From contig JAABSX010000002.1 in assembly GCA_011390205.1 (NCBI GenBank), positions 144,036 to 208,035 on the forward strand: a stretch of DNA of 64,000 bases, given 5' to 3'. Positions 1-8,507 of the stretch are shown piece after piece. A model generated the notes under the pieces. That model was not told where the DNA came from and ran no database searches. It was given only the letters and a program-made list of their open reading frames with translations. The stretch is from Microscillaceae bacterium. Lineage in GTDB: Bacteria; Bacteroidota; Bacteroidia; Cytophagales; Microscillaceae. Positions within the stretch are counted from its first letter, which is position 1. Every line of letters starts with the position of its first letter. The translations under genes were made by a program, and so were the position numbers.

Positions 1-143
1 TTAGAATAAGCACTGCTTTTGTCATTCTGTGCTCATATTATGAGTAAATGCCAAGTATAAAAAACATTTTTTGCTTTGTTATTTTGCATAGATTTTGCAC
101 CTTTGCCTTCTCAATAAAATAACCCATTGCAAGCGCTAAATGT

Positions 144-515
144 ATGGCAGAAAAAGAAGAAGATATTAAAGATGTAAGCCCTCAAGACAATAAAAAAATA
201 AACCTTCATTTAGACGGGACAGACTTTCAGGGATTTACATTTCGCTTCTTGGGCATTGTGATATCCTCCCTGACCCTGATATGGCTTACAGATTTAGACG
301 AAGCACTGATACTCTTCGGGGTAAGTTTACTGTGGCTGAGTTATTTTTTTTACAAAGTAATCCGCTATAAAGAAGAAGCCTATGAGCAGATTATAGAAGA
401 TTTAGAAACACGCAATGCACGCCTAGAAAAAAGCAACAAACTTCTTCAAAATGTAGTGCAAGATTCACTTGGTATGAAAGTAAGCACAGAAGAATCCCCG
501 GAGAAAGCCAAGTAA
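144..515 (+). CDS. Small membrane protein with two TM segments and a coiled-coil tail
   Basis: Unrecognised 123-residue protein. The first 30 residues are polar and charged. Two hydrophobic stretches follow at about residues 34-48 and 54-69, separated by a short acidic turn, so it is probably a hairpin inner-membrane protein with both ends in the cytoplasm. Residues 72-105 are rich in Glu, Lys and Leu and look like a short coiled coil. The ATG at 144 is the first in frame. It stands alone upstream of gabT with a gap of nearly 190 bases. No function can be assigned. Confidence 0.6.
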   Translation: MAEKEEDIKDVSPQDNKKINLHLDGTDFQGFTFRFLGIVISSLTLIWLTDLDEALILFGVSLLWLSYFFYKVIRYKEEAYEQIIEDLETRNARLEKSNKLLQNVVQDSLGMKVSTEESPEKAK

Positions 516-624
516 TGATTTCTTCACTAGATGATTTACTTATATCCCATTCCGTAAAGTATTCTTTTGTGATGATGGCAACACACAAACTAAAAGTCTA
601 AAATTTTGCTTTCCTTAGAAATAA

Positions 625-650
625 TTTGATGCTATAGTTGTGTATATTTG
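625..650 (+). promoter_or_regulatory. Possible Bacteroidota-type promoter for gabT
   Basis: TATATTTG at 643-650 fits the Bacteroidota -7 consensus TAnnTTTG and lies about 50 bases upstream of the gabT ATG. A TTTG at 625-628 could be the -33 element, but the 14-base spacer is shorter than the usual 19 or so, so the assignment is weak. Confidence 0.3.
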
Positions 651-702
651 AACCATTCATTCATTGAAATAAAAACTACATAAAAACATCAATTTTAGAA
701 AA

Positions 703-2016
703 ATGAAAAGAAGTGAAGAATTTTTAGAAAGAAGAAATAAGGTAGTTCCTAGAGGTATCGGCACTTTCAATCCTGCCACAGCCATTTCTGCCAGCAATGC
801 CACCATCATCAATGCAGACGGGGAAGAGTTGATAGATTTTGTAGGAGGAATTGGTGTCTTGAATGCAGGGCATTGCCCAGAGTCAGTTATAGAAGCTATC
901 TGCCAGCAGGCACGCACACTGATGCATACTTGCTTTCATATTGCTACTTATGAACCTTATCTAGAGCTCTGCGAAAAACTGGCGGCACTCTTCCCTCACG
1001 GAGACAATACCAAGGTCATGCTCACCAATACAGGGGCAGAATCTGTAGAAAATGCCATCAAAATAGCTCGACAAGCCACTGGACGATCGGCAGTGATTGC
1101 TTTTACGGGAGCTTTCCATGGCCGAAGCATGATGGCAATGACCCTGACCTCTAAAGTAGCTTACAAAGTAGGCTGTGGTCCCTATGCCCCAGAGGTCTAT
1201 CGTATGCCTTACCCTAACTTTTATAAAAATAACCAAGGTCTTGAAGAAGATGCCTTTGTAGAAAGAGAACTCTACCGATTCCGAAAAGCACTGCACCAAA
1301 TGATAGACCCAAGCCAAGTAGCAGCGGTCATCATAGAACCCATACAAGGCGAAGGCGGATTCGTGGTTTGCCCCAAAGGATACCTACAAGGACTGAGAGA
1401 AATCTGTAACGAATTTGGTATTTTACTCATCATCGATGAGGTGCAGTCGGGCTTTTGCCGCACAGGTAAATGGGCAGCGTATGAGCATTATGATGTTACG
1501 CCTGATATCTCTACTTGGGCAAAATCTATGGGCTCAGGAATGCCCATCGGGGCAGTCATAGGCAAAGCCGAACTCATGGACGCCGCACTGCCAGGCACGA
1601 TTGGCGGCACTTACCTCGGCAACCCTGTCTGCTGTGCTGCTGCACTTGCCACCATCAAGTTTATGGAAGAAAATAACCTCAACCAAAGAGGCGTAGAAGT
1701 AGGAGAAAAATGCCTCCAAACCTTCACGAAAATGCAGGAAAAATACCCTGATACCATCGGTGATGTGCGTGGAATAGGCGCTATGATTGCTTTTGAGCTG
1801 GTACACGAGGGAGACTCTACCAGACCTAATAGTGAGCTTTGTGCAAAACTCCTTGCCAACTGCGCCAAGCGGAATCTCATTATTATCAGTGCAGGCACTT
1901 ACAAAAATGTCATCAGAATACTAAGCCCACTGACTATCCCAGACGAGCTTTTAGAGAAAGGACTTTCCATTATTGAAGAAGAACTTGAAAAACTGATGGT
2001 TACAAGTGCAGTCTAG
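703..2016 (+). CDS. gabT: 4-aminobutyrate aminotransferase (class III PLP aminotransferase)
   Basis: Pyridoxal-phosphate enzyme predicted to move the amino group of GABA (or a similar omega-amino acid) to 2-oxoglutarate. The 437-residue length and the line-up with E. coli GabT are close throughout: an N-terminal RRxKxVPRGIG segment, FxGAFHGRSMMAMTLT, an IIEPIQGEGGF block, IIDEVQSGFCRTGKW, and the PLP-lysine region WAKSMGSGMPIGAV near residue 275. The C-terminal ISAGTYKNVIRILSPLTI also matches. It is followed by a nitrilase-family gene on the same strand about 100 bases downstream, so they may form one unit for nitrogen-compound breakdown. Family membership is certain. Substrate choice within GABA/omega-amino acids is inferred from similarity. 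Confidence 0.85.
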   Translation: MKRSEEFLERRNKVVPRGIGTFNPATAISASNATIINADGEELIDFVGGIGVLNAGHCPESVIEAICQQARTLMHTCFHIATYEPYLELCEKLAALFPHGDNTKVMLTNTGAESVENAIKIARQATGRSAVIAFTGAFHGRSMMAMTLTSKVAYKVGCGPYAPEVYRMPYPNFYKNNQGLEEDAFVERELYRFRKALHQMIDPSQVAAVIIEPIQGEGGFVVCPKGYLQGLREICNEFGILLIIDEVQSGFCRTGKWAAYEHYDVTPDISTWAKSMGSGMPIGAVIGKAELMDAALPGTIGGTYLGNPVCCAAALATIKFMEENNLNQRGVEVGEKCLQTFTKMQEKYPDTIGDVRGIGAMIAFELVHEGDSTRPNSELCAKLLANCAKRNLIIISAGTYKNVIRILSPLTIPDELLEKGLSIIEEELEKLMVTSAV

Positions 2017-2115
2017 TTGCTTTAAATGTAAAGCAAACAAATCACCATGGGCTGTGTTGTTCTTAGTGCAGAAAGTTTTTTTTAACCCTTATTTTTTTAA
2101 TGTAAATACAATTAT

Positions 2116-3051
2116 ATGAGATATTTTTCGGTGGCAGGCATTCAAATGAAAGTTTCAGCTGCTTATAGTAATCTAGAGATGATGAAGTTTAAGATAGATG
2201 TATTGATGTCTATCTATCCGTGGGTGGATATGATTATGTTTAGTGAGCTCTGCATGCGTGGACCTCTCACACACTATGCGACTACAAGCCCAGAAAAATT
2301 TGAGGCAGAGTTTGCCAAAATGGCAAAAAAACATAAAATATGGCTCTTACCAGGCTCTATGTTTGAAAAAAGAGATGACAAAGTCTATAATACAGCTTCT
2401 GTCATTAACCCTGACGGTGAGATAGTGGCACGATACAGTAAAATGTTTCCTTTCTTGCCTTATGAAGTAGGTGTATCAGAAGGTAACGAGTTTTGTGTAT
2501 TTGATGTGCCCGAAGTAGGGCGTTTTGGCGTGTCTATTTGCTATGATATGTGGTTTCCTGAGACCTCCCGCACGCTTGCAACTATGGGTGCTGAGGTTAT
2601 CTTGCATCCTACTCTTACAGGCACGATTGATAGAGAGATAGAGCTGTCTATAGTAAGGGCTACTGCAGCTTGCAATCAGTGTTATGTCATTGACATCAAT
2701 GGGCTAGACGCAGGAGGCAGCGGACGGTCAATCATTTGTGGGCCAGATGGCAGGGTGATTTATCAGGCTGAAAATACTGAAGAAATGATTCCGATAGAGT
2801 TAAACCTTGACCTCGTGCAGCGAAGCCGTGAGCGGGGAGTGCTCCGTCTGGGGCAGCCTCTCAAAAGTTTTAGAGACCGTATTAAGACAGGTATTTTTGA
2901 CAGGACTTATCAAAAAGATGGAGATTTTTCGTATTTAGATTCCTTAGGCCCCTTGCTTAAGCCTACTCGCACAAGGTTGGAAGAGATTACTCGGCTTAAT
3001 TTAGACGAGAAAAATAAACTCCCTAACTCCTCCAAAGATCAGCCTCTTTAG
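2116..3051 (+). CDS. Carbon-nitrogen hydrolase (nitrilase superfamily amidohydrolase)
   Basis: Predicted cytoplasmic amidase with the alpha-beta-beta-alpha nitrilase fold. The catalytic triad can be read directly: Glu44 in MFSELCM, Lys109 in RYSKMFPF and Cys142 in SICYDMWFPE. It hydrolyses C-N bonds of an amide or carbamoyl substrate, but the sequence does not reveal which. The 311 residues are standard length, with a slightly longer C-terminal tail (RTRLEEITRL and onward). It lies about 100 bases behind gabT on the same strand and ends at a good intrinsic terminator, consistent with co-transcription. A role in amino-acid or amine nitrogen salvage beside GabT is inference. Confidence 0.8.
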   Translation: MRYFSVAGIQMKVSAAYSNLEMMKFKIDVLMSIYPWVDMIMFSELCMRGPLTHYATTSPEKFEAEFAKMAKKHKIWLLPGSMFEKRDDKVYNTASVINPDGEIVARYSKMFPFLPYEVGVSEGNEFCVFDVPEVGRFGVSICYDMWFPETSRTLATMGAEVILHPTLTGTIDREIELSIVRATAACNQCYVIDINGLDAGGSGRSIICGPDGRVIYQAENTEEMIPIELNLDLVQRSRERGVLRLGQPLKSFRDRIKTGIFDRTYQKDGDFSYLDSLGPLLKPTRTRLEEITRLNLDEKNKLPNSSKDQPL

Positions 3052-3080
3052 TACTTAGAATGGCGCATCACACATACAGA

Positions 3081-3119
3081 CTTACCAAAAAGTAAAATAC
3101 TTCTTGGTAAGTTTTTTTT
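3081..3119 (+). terminator. Intrinsic terminator after the nitrilase gene
   Basis: CTTACCAA at 3081-3088 pairs perfectly with TTGGTAAG at 3104-3111 and is followed by eight T residues. It ends the gabT-nitrilase unit. Confidence 0.8.
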
Positions 3120-3214
3120 ATCCCTTGTGCAAAGATGAAGTATCGAGATAGGCGGCATTTTAGCTGAATTATGCTAATTTTGAACATTCTTTAAAATCAC
3201 TTCAAGTAAAAAAT

Positions 3215-3997
3215 ATGGATTCACAATTAACTTTCTATAAGTACCAAGGCACTGGCAATGATTTTATCATGATAGACAACCGCTCGGTGATGTTTGATGC
3301 TCAAGATGAGGCACGCATTGCCAAACTTTGCCACCGCCGATTTGGGATAGGAGCTGATGGTCTGATTTTGCTAGAAAATGCTGAGGGCTATGACTTCCGC
3401 ATGGTCTATTTTAATGCCAATGGCAAAGAAGGTTCTATGTGTGGCAATGGAGGCAGGTGCACCGTACAGTTTGCACATCATTTGGGCGTATTCACAGAAA
3501 AAACCAAATTTATAGCCGTAGATGGGGAGCATATCGCCTACCTAAAAAATGACTGGATATACCTCAAAATGCAGGAAGTCAGTGAAATAGAAACTCAGAA
3601 AGACTTTTATTTCTTAGATACAGGCTCACCGCATTATGTAGCTTTTGTAAAAAACCTCCCCGAATATCCTGTCTTCCAAGAAGGCAAAGCCATTAGATAC
3701 AATGAACGATTTGCTGAAAAAGGCACGAATGTCAATTTTATTGAAAAAATAGCGCCTCAAAAACTTCAAGTACGCACCTATGAAAGAGGTGTAGAAGACG
3801 AAACCTACTCTTGTGGCACAGGTGTAACAGCCGCCGCCCTTGTGAGTAGTTTAGAAGGGATGCAAAGCCCCATACAAATTCAGACTTTAGGTGGGATGTT
3901 AGAAGTAACTTTCAAGAGAAATGAGCAGGCTACTTTTGAGGAGATTTACCTTGCGGGCCCTGCCCAAAAAGTATTTGAAGGAAAAATAAATCTTTAA
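3215..3997 (+). CDS. dapF: Diaminopimelate epimerase
   Basis: PLP-independent racemase that converts LL- to meso-diaminopimelate for lysine and peptidoglycan synthesis in the cytoplasm. The two catalytic cysteines are visible: Cys76 in MCGNGGRC and Cys200 in SCGTGVTA. The N-terminal YQGTGNDFIMID and the GADGLI block are family signatures. At 260 residues it is normal length. It has its own upstream gap with a TAATTTTG -7-like box at 3175-3182, and ends at a bidirectional hairpin shared with the convergent acyl-CoA dehydrogenase gene. Confidence 0.93.
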   Translation: MDSQLTFYKYQGTGNDFIMIDNRSVMFDAQDEARIAKLCHRRFGIGADGLILLENAEGYDFRMVYFNANGKEGSMCGNGGRCTVQFAHHLGVFTEKTKFIAVDGEHIAYLKNDWIYLKMQEVSEIETQKDFYFLDTGSPHYVAFVKNLPEYPVFQEGKAIRYNERFAEKGTNVNFIEKIAPQKLQVRTYERGVEDETYSCGTGVTAAALVSSLEGMQSPIQIQTLGGMLEVTFKRNEQATFEEIYLAGPAQKVFEGKINL

Positions 3998-4015
3998 ATT
4001 ACTCAATCTCTTAAA

Positions 4016-4071
4016 AAGCAGTCAACCGAGCAAAGCTTTTCTGAAAAGGTCTTGCTCGGTCTGCTGTTTTT
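4016..4071. terminator. Bidirectional terminator between dapF and the acyl-CoA dehydrogenase gene
   Basis: ACCGAGCAA (4025-4033) pairs with TTGCTCGGT (4052-4060). The stem is extended by outer GCAG/CTGC bases, with A-rich sequence on the left and a T-run on the right. It lies between two convergent genes. Confidence 0.75.
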
Positions 4072-4087
4072 ATGCTTATCTAAAGTT

Positions 4088-5266
4088 TTACGCCAATACT
4101 TTTCTAGAGATAAGCTCTTTCATAATCTCGTTTGTGCCTGCGTAAATACGCTGTACACGGGCATCTGCATAGCCTCTTGCCACGAGGTAATCCCACATAT
4201 AGCCATAGCCTCCGTGTAGCTGCACACATTCATCGGCTACTTTGCACTGAATATCAGTCAGGCGGTATTTAGCCATAGATGCCGTAGCTCCATCACATTT
4301 GCCTTCATTGTGTAGCTTGATGCAGTGATCCATAAACACACGGCTCATAGCGATGTCTGTGGCAAGCTCTGCAAGTTTGTATTTGGTATTTTGAAAATCA
4401 GCCACTCTTTTTCCGAAAGCCATACGCTCTTTGACATAATCTACAGTAGCGGCAAAATAAGCCTCTGCCAGCGAAATAGCAGATTGAGCCACTACCAAAC
4501 GCTCTTGGGCAAGCTCTGTCATCAGGTAGCCAAAGCCTTTTCCTTCTTCACCCAATAGATTTTCTTTAGGAACTTCTACATTGTCGAAAAATAATTCACA
4601 AGTATCTTGAGCGTGTAAGCCTACTTTCTCGAAGGGTTTTCCTTTGCTAAAGCCTTTCATCCCTGCTTCTATGAGCAATAAACTAATTCCTCTAGCTCCC
4701 TCTTGCGGGTTGGTTTTGACGGCTACTACTACTACATCGGCAAGGTAGCCATTGGTGATAAATGTTTTAGAGCCATTGACGAGGTAGTGGTCTCCTTTGT
4801 CTATGGCAGAAGTACGCATGCCTTGCAAATCACTTCCTGCCCCGGGCTCAGTCATCGCAATGGCACTAATCGCCTCACCTGATACCATTTTGGGAAGCCA
4901 TTTTAGCTTAGTGGCTTCTGAGCCATAGTGTAGCACATAGGGCAATACAATATCAGAATGCAGTGGATACCCTACGGCAGGCCCACCGCAGCCCGAGTGC
5001 CCCATTACTTCTGTAAACATGGCATTGTAGCGAAAGTCTGTAATCCCCAATCCTCCGTATTCTTCGGGAACTTGCAGCCCTAGAAAGCCTGCTTCGCCGA
5101 GTTTGAGCCAAGATTCTCTCGAGACCATCTTGTCTTTTTCCCATTGTGCATGGTGCGGCACTATCTCTTGATTGACAAAATCAGTCAGAGAATCACGAAA
5201 AAGCTCATGTTCTTCGGTGTATAAATCTCTGATGATGGTATTTTGTGTCTGTAGGGTAGTAGGCAT
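4088..5266 (-). CDS. Acyl-CoA dehydrogenase, long-chain (LCAD) type
   Basis: FAD enzyme for the first oxidation of an acyl-CoA, passing electrons to ETF. Signatures seen are the flavin-binding AMTEPGAGSDLQGMRT block, CVQLHGGYGYMWDY, and the C-terminal YAGTNEIMKELI. The usual catalytic Glu of short- and medium-chain enzymes (YEGT) is Ala here. The LCAD-type catalytic Glu in the ELAQERL helix (about residue 255) is present, so the enzyme should be active and of LCAD type. The 392 residues are full length. It is convergent with dapF and divergent from an amino-acid permease across a 290-base gap. The Fe-S proteins at 43.5-45.7 kb could take its electrons onward. Confidence 0.88.
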   Translation of the reverse strand: MPTTLQTQNTIIRDLYTEEHELFRDSLTDFVNQEIVPHHAQWEKDKMVSRESWLKLGEAGFLGLQVPEEYGGLGITDFRYNAMFTEVMGHSGCGGPAVGYPLHSDIVLPYVLHYGSEATKLKWLPKMVSGEAISAIAMTEPGAGSDLQGMRTSAIDKGDHYLVNGSKTFITNGYLADVVVVAVKTNPQEGARGISLLLIEAGMKGFSKGKPFEKVGLHAQDTCELFFDNVEVPKENLLGEEGKGFGYLMTELAQERLVVAQSAISLAEAYFAATVDYVKERMAFGKRVADFQNTKYKLAELATDIAMSRVFMDHCIKLHNEGKCDGATASMAKYRLTDIQCKVADECVQLHGGYGYMWDYLVARGYADARVQRIYAGTNEIMKELISRKVLA

Positions 5267-5559
5267 ATTGTTTTGTTTTTCTAAGAAATTTTAAGATTAA
5301 ACCAACCTCAAAGCTGATATGTTTGCAAAGTTAGGGCAAGATTTTGGGATTTTGGCAACGAATGTAGCCCATGAGCGAATAGTTTGTGAAGAGGTGGATG
5401 CCTATTTTTACTGATGCCTTTACAAAAAGCGATTGTCAGTTAGAATAAGGCATACGAAACATTTTTTTGCCTCATTACTTGTTCTTACGACTATCAAGAC
5501 CTATAATGTGGGCATTACAGATGGTTTCACTTCATTCAATTACACAAAAATATTCAGAT

Positions 5560-7038
5560 ATGTTAGAAGAAAAAGAAAACATAAGTGGGCAAAATACACG
5601 CCCTAAATTAAAAGCTTCGGTCAGTACTTTTGGTTTTTTTAGTCTTGCCTTTGGCTCTATGATAGGAGTGGGCTGGGTAACTGCCCTGGGGGGCTGGCTG
5701 CAGAGTGCAGGCCCTGTGGGGGCTGTGCTTGCCTTTTTGTTGGGTGGTTTGCTGATGATTTGTATTGGGCTGTGCTATGCCGAAGTAACGCCTATGCTGC
5801 CTGTGGCAGGTGGAGAGGTAGCCTATTCTTACAAAAGTTTTGGTGTGGGTGAGTCTTTTGGTGTGGGTTGGTTTTTGGCATTTGGGTATTTATCTGTTTC
5901 GGCTTTTGAAGCTATTTCTGTGAGCAAAGTACTGGGGTATTTATTTCCCAATCAGATTCCGTCTATTCCTATCTACAGCATAGGTGGAGAGTCAGTGGAT
6001 TTGGTTCATTTGGTACTGGCTTTGGGCTTTACAGCACTGATTACCTATGTCAATTATACGGGGTCTAAGGGTGCAGTAAATCTTCAGACCTATCTGACTT
6101 TAGCACTGCTTGCCATTTCTATTGTATTTATAAGTTTTGGTTTTTATGAGGGCAAGTTGAGCAATCTTCAGCCTTATTTTGGTCAGGTAGATGACTTGAG
6201 CATCAGTGCAGGGGTTTTGGCAGTAGCCATCACAGTGCCTTTTTGGTTTGTGGGTTTTGATACGATTCCGCAAAGTGCCGAGGAAGCCAACAGTGATATT
6301 GCGCCCAAGATGCTGGGCACGCTCATCGTGGCTGCCATCGGAGGAGCGATTATTTTTTATGCTTTGATTATTTTGAGTGCCTCTATGGTGCAGCCTTGGG
6401 AGACCCTGCTCGGCAAAGAGCTTGCTACTGCAGCAGCTTTTGAGGGTGCATTTGGTTCTACTTTTTGGGCGAAGATGGTCTTGGTAGCGGCACTCATTGG
6501 CTTGATGACCTCTTGGAATGGATTTTTTTTGGCGGGTTCTAGAGTCCTTTTTGCACTAGGCAGGGGCAGGATACTCTCTCCAGCACTTGGCAAGACACAC
6601 CCAAAATACGGCAGCCCCTCCAATGCGGTGTTGATTAGCGGAATATTTACAGGCTTGGCTTGCTTACTTGGCAGACAAGCGATGACGGCTTTTGTCAATG
6701 TAGGTTCGCTCTGTATTGTGATTGCTTTTTTGGGTGTTTCGTTTTCTTTTTTGAGATTACGCATAAAATACCCTAATTTTTACCGTCCTGTTCGCCTAAA
6801 ATGGGGCTGGCTCATAGGGATTATCTCCATCATAGGCTCTATCTTTATTCTGGGGGTGATGATTATTCCTGCAAGCCCTTCTTCACTGAGCAGCATGGAA
6901 TGGATTATTTTTGTGATTGTGGCAGCTACAGGGCTGTTGTTTTGGTTTATGTCTGCGAGCAGCAGGGCAGGCACTTCAAAAGAAGAGCGAGATTACCTTA
7001 TCTTAGAAAAATATGCAAAAGAAGCACCGCAAGATTAG
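5560..7038 (+). CDS. APC-superfamily amino-acid permease
   Basis: Inner-membrane amino-acid/polyamine transporter of the APC superfamily, with about 12 hydrophobic segments and the helix-1 motif FGFFSLAFGSMIGVGWVTALGGW. The open frame extends upstream to a TTG at 5467, with in-frame ATGs at 5506, 5521 and 5560. I chose 5560 because the upstream residues (MWALQMVSLHS and so on) do not resemble family N-termini, whereas MLEEKENISGQ gives a normal short cytoplasmic lead. That leaves 492 residues, typical for the family. The substrate is unknown. Confidence 0.82.
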   Translation: MLEEKENISGQNTRPKLKASVSTFGFFSLAFGSMIGVGWVTALGGWLQSAGPVGAVLAFLLGGLLMICIGLCYAEVTPMLPVAGGEVAYSYKSFGVGESFGVGWFLAFGYLSVSAFEAISVSKVLGYLFPNQIPSIPIYSIGGESVDLVHLVLALGFTALITYVNYTGSKGAVNLQTYLTLALLAISIVFISFGFYEGKLSNLQPYFGQVDDLSISAGVLAVAITVPFWFVGFDTIPQSAEEANSDIAPKMLGTLIVAAIGGAIIFYALIILSASMVQPWETLLGKELATAAAFEGAFGSTFWAKMVLVAALIGLMTSWNGFFLAGSRVLFALGRGRILSPALGKTHPKYGSPSNAVLISGIFTGLACLLGRQAMTAFVNVGSLCIVIAFLGVSFSFLRLRIKYPNFYRPVRLKWGWLIGIISIIGSIFILGVMIIPASPSSLSSMEWIIFVIVAATGLLFWFMSASSRAGTSKEERDYLILEKYAKEAPQD

Positions 7039-7332
7039 TACTATAAAAGAGAGGCAATCATCAGTCTCCCTTGTGCAAGCCTTTTGGCTAGAGGCACAGA
7101 GGCAGCCACTATAGAGGCATTTTTAGGCTGCCTTAAATTGGACGTGAACCGAAAAACTTATCTGTTTTTTATTTTATTTCAAAACTTTATTCCGTTTTTT
7201 AGTTTTATAAATCCGTAGCGTTTGCCTTTGGAGAAATCTTAAGGGCACAGGTTACCACGGGCAAGCAAGGCTTTAAGACCTAGAGAGTTTGTCGGTATTG
7301 AGAAGGTATGTTAAATAAAAATAGAGTAAGTT
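7039..7332. other. Non-coding gap with one hairpin
   Basis: No credible gene. AGGCAGCC (7100-7107) and GGCTGCCT (7126-7133) can pair around an 18-base loop, but no T-run follows, so it is only a weak terminator candidate for the permease gene. The rest is AT-rich with no clear motif. Confidence 0.4.
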
Positions 7333-8031
7333 ATGGTAAGCATGTCTTTTTTTCAGTACAAAAATTTTAAGCAGCGCTGGTGGGCTTTCAAGCAAATGAA
7401 CTTAGCCCCTGAGGCACTTAAAAAAGTGGAGGGCTTGTCATTTACCAAACTTTTGGGCAGTGGTGGCAAACAGGGTTTTGGTCTTTTGCCAAATTGGGGT
7501 TTTTATGGTCTTCTGGGTGTCTGGGACAATGCAGCGGCTGCCCATCATTTCTTTAATCATCACCCCCTTTTGCTTGATTTTAAATCAAAAAGCACTCATT
7601 ATCAGCATATATTTTTAGAGCCTTTGAGTGCTCATGGCAAATGGGACGGACAAGAGCCATTCGCCAACCCAAAACAAAAAAGTGATGGCAAAATAGCCGT
7701 TATCACCAGGGCAAAAATCAAGTGGAACAAAATATTCCAGTTCTGGCGTTTTGTAAGCCCTGCCAGCAAAGATATGCAGCACAAAGACGGATTGATTTTT
7801 TCGGTAGGCATTGGCGAAATCCCCTTGATTCAACAAGCTACTTTTAGTATCTGGGAAAACACCGAGAAAATGCGACAATATGCCTACAACAGTACCCAAC
7901 ATACCCAAGTGATTCAGAAAACGAGGGAGTTAAATTGGTACAGCGAAGAGCTTTTTGCACGCTTCGCCGTAAAAAGTACAGAAGGAAACTGGGATGCTTT
8001 CAAAGCACAATTAGATTTGCCCCACCCCTGA
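7333..8031 (+). CDS. CrtA-like (spheroidene monooxygenase family) protein
   Basis: Resembles the spheroidene/carotenoid C-2 ketolase-monooxygenase (CrtA) family. Conserved blocks are LGSGGKQGFGLLPNW, a LLGVWDNAAAA segment, VITRAKIKWNKIFQFWRFV, and the pattern GIGEIPLIQQATFSIWE followed by WYSEELFARF. At 232 residues it matches the core family. In phototrophs CrtA oxidises acyclic carotenoids. Here no photosynthesis or other crt genes are in view, so the substrate is open. The HMG-CoA reductase at 59.9 kb is consistent with isoprenoid synthesis. The start is uncertain between ATGs at 7333 and 7342. Confidence 0.72.
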   Translation: MVSMSFFQYKNFKQRWWAFKQMNLAPEALKKVEGLSFTKLLGSGGKQGFGLLPNWGFYGLLGVWDNAAAAHHFFNHHPLLLDFKSKSTHYQHIFLEPLSAHGKWDGQEPFANPKQKSDGKIAVITRAKIKWNKIFQFWRFVSPASKDMQHKDGLIFSVGIGEIPLIQQATFSIWENTEKMRQYAYNSTQHTQVIQKTRELNWYSEELFARFAVKSTEGNWDAFKAQLDLPHP

Positions 8032-8048
8032 ATGGGGCAGGGAGTAGG

Positions 8049-8354
8049 CTAAGAAAGATGCCCAGTAAGCTCTTGCTTGAGTGTCTGCAGGGGCATAGCA
8101 CCTGATTTTCGCCACTTACTCTCGCCCTTGTCAAAGAGCATAAAAGTAGGCACGCCTTTGATTTGGAGGTTCTGGGCAAGTTGTGGGTTTTTGTCTATGT
8201 CTATTTTGATGACTTTGAGCTTGCCTTTGTACTCTTGGGCAAGGTCTTCTAATATGGGAGCCATCGTCTTGCAAGGGCCGCACCACTCTGCAAAAAAATC
8301 TACCAAGACAGGGGTTTCAGATGAATTTAAAAGTTCTTTAAAAGACATTTTCAT
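8049..8354 (-). CDS. trxA: Thioredoxin
   Basis: Cytoplasmic thiol-disulfide oxidoreductase of 101 residues without a signal peptide. The active site WCGPC (Cys25 and Cys28) and the cis-proline motif KGVPTFML are intact, and the order of beta strands fits a classical thioredoxin. It is convergent with the CrtA-like gene (17-base gap) and divergent from the DPP-IV gene. Confidence 0.92.
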   Translation of the reverse strand: MKMSFKELLNSSETPVLVDFFAEWCGPCKTMAPILEDLAQEYKGKLKVIKIDIDKNPQLAQNLQIKGVPTFMLFDKGESKWRKSGAMPLQTLKQELTGHLS

Positions 8355-8421
8355 ATTAATATAGTTTAATTTGTTTATATATTAAAATAAAAAAAAGCAA
8401 GTCTTATTAATGCTTTTTTTA

Positions 8422-8444
8422 TAATTTTGGGAAATTAATCCCAA
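8422..8444. promoter_or_regulatory. Dyad between divergent trxA and peptidase genes
   Basis: TTGGGA (8427-8432) and TCCCAA (8439-8444) form a dyad with a 6-base AT centre. It overlaps a TAATTTTG box (8422-8429) that fits the -7 consensus toward the peptidase gene. It could be an operator or promoter. No -33 element is evident. Confidence 0.3.
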
Positions 8445-8507
8445 TTTAAAAACATTTATACACTGCTAAAAAGTTCTTATTTTATACAAGCATTAATTAA
8501 ATACCTG

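Noticed and set aside
7100..7133. Hairpin in the gap before the CrtA-like gene as riboswitch
   Set aside because: One stem with a large loop and no matching core of a known riboswitch class.
8018..8039. TGCCCCA/TGGGGCA hairpin as terminator of the CrtA-like gene
   Set aside because: No T-run and it overlaps the stop codon; too weak to list.
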